DNA of 42,878 nt from Clostridia bacterium (GTDB lineage Bacteria; Bacillota; Clostridia; Oscillospirales; CAG-272). Location: the NCBI GenBank assembly GCA_017461765.1, contig JAFTXO010000046.1, forward strand, positions 1-42,878, written 5' to 3'. Both the position numbers and the translations under genes were made by a program. Below are positions 42,723-42,878 of this stretch, one piece after another; position 1 is the stretch's first letter, and every line of letters begins with the position of its first letter. A model generated the notes under the pieces. The model was given only the letters and a program-made list of their open reading frames with translations. It was not told the DNA's origin and did not search any database.

Positions 42723-42878
42723 ATGAGCAAGAATATTAAAAAAAGAGTAACAGATATTACACTTATGCCCGGGGAGCCTACCGTTTGTCTTGGAAACGGA
42801 GAGCAAGGCTTTGAATGTTGTTGCGACGAGTGCGACTATTATTTGCTTTGTTTTCCCGAATTTGATCCAAAAAGCAAA
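42723..42878 (+). CDS. Cys-rich protein of unknown function, 5' end only
   Basis: The first 52 codons are in the window and the frame is open to the edge. The sequence (KNIKKRVTDITLMPGEPTVC, then NGEQGFECCCDECDYYLLCF) has six cysteines, including CCCDEC, in a short stretch, suggesting metal binding. I do not recognise the family. The ATG follows AGGGGG (42712-42717). Only 20 bases separate it from the T tract of the RNA-2 terminator and no promoter lies between, so its expression probably needs read-through of that terminator. Confidence 0.7.
   Translation, partial: MSKNIKKRVTDITLMPGEPTVCLGNGEQGFECCCDECDYYLLCFPEFDPKSK

Noticed and set aside
42248..42806. Small minus-strand frames over the tandem RNAs
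   Set aside because: They cross the promoters and terminator hairpins, have no ribosome binding sites, and match no family; the two copies are conserved as RNA, not as protein.

Overview
The window is chromosomal DNA of a low-GC Gram-positive bacterium. The order rplP-rpmC-rpsQ...secY-adk-map-infA-rpmJ-rpsM-rpsK-rpsD-rpoA-rplQ, a zinc-type S14, a zinc-lid adenylate kinase, the yicC-remA-gmk-rpoZ-priA-def-fmt-rsmB-rlmN-prpC-prkC-rsgA cluster, and the sporulation genes spoIIR and spoVM together point to a spore-forming (or ancestrally spore-forming) member of the Clostridia. The threonine-rich lipoproteins, Cys/His-repeat surface protein and BspA-like leucine-rich-repeat protein resemble those of uncultured gut or rumen Clostridia; this last point is inference.

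Positions 1-11214 hold the end of the S10 operon and the whole spc/alpha ribosomal operon, closed by a strong terminator. Two points stand out. rplF carries a one-base frame disruption just before its canonical C-terminus. Several intercistronic gaps fold into RNA structures, the best being a three-way junction between rpsD and rpoA. Positions 11221-20615 are an accessory carbohydrate/cell-surface region: a cytoplasmic GH78-like rhamnosidase, two copies of a small palindromic repeat, a 999-residue Cys/His-repeat membrane-anchored protein, and two tandem paralogous solute-binding lipoproteins. Positions 20710-25049 are on the minus strand: a membrane protein, a decayed AraC-type regulator, an XRE regulator with a palindromic operator candidate, pfkA and pncC. 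Positions 25229-28391 hold a small lipoprotein, spoIIR, a DUF5685 protein, a J-domain/TPR protein and a membrane protein. Positions 28491-39845 are the conserved housekeeping cluster from yicC to spoVM, with PrkC reduced to a bare kinase domain.

The right end (39931-42878) contains a BspA-like secreted protein whose promoter shares an unusual operator layout, including a purine run that here is ten Gs, with the promoter of the Cys/His-repeat protein. It is followed by the most interesting part of the window: two tandem transcription units of about 220 nt, each with its own -35/-10 promoter and UUCG terminator. Their stems have diverged almost completely in sequence but keep base pairing, and both carry an AAAAACGC loop complementary to a GCGTTTTT segment next to the terminator (a pseudoknot). 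They lie directly upstream of a truncated gene for a small Cys-rich protein that has no visible promoter of its own. I do not recognise this RNA as a known family from sequence alone; a covariance-model search would decide whether it is new.
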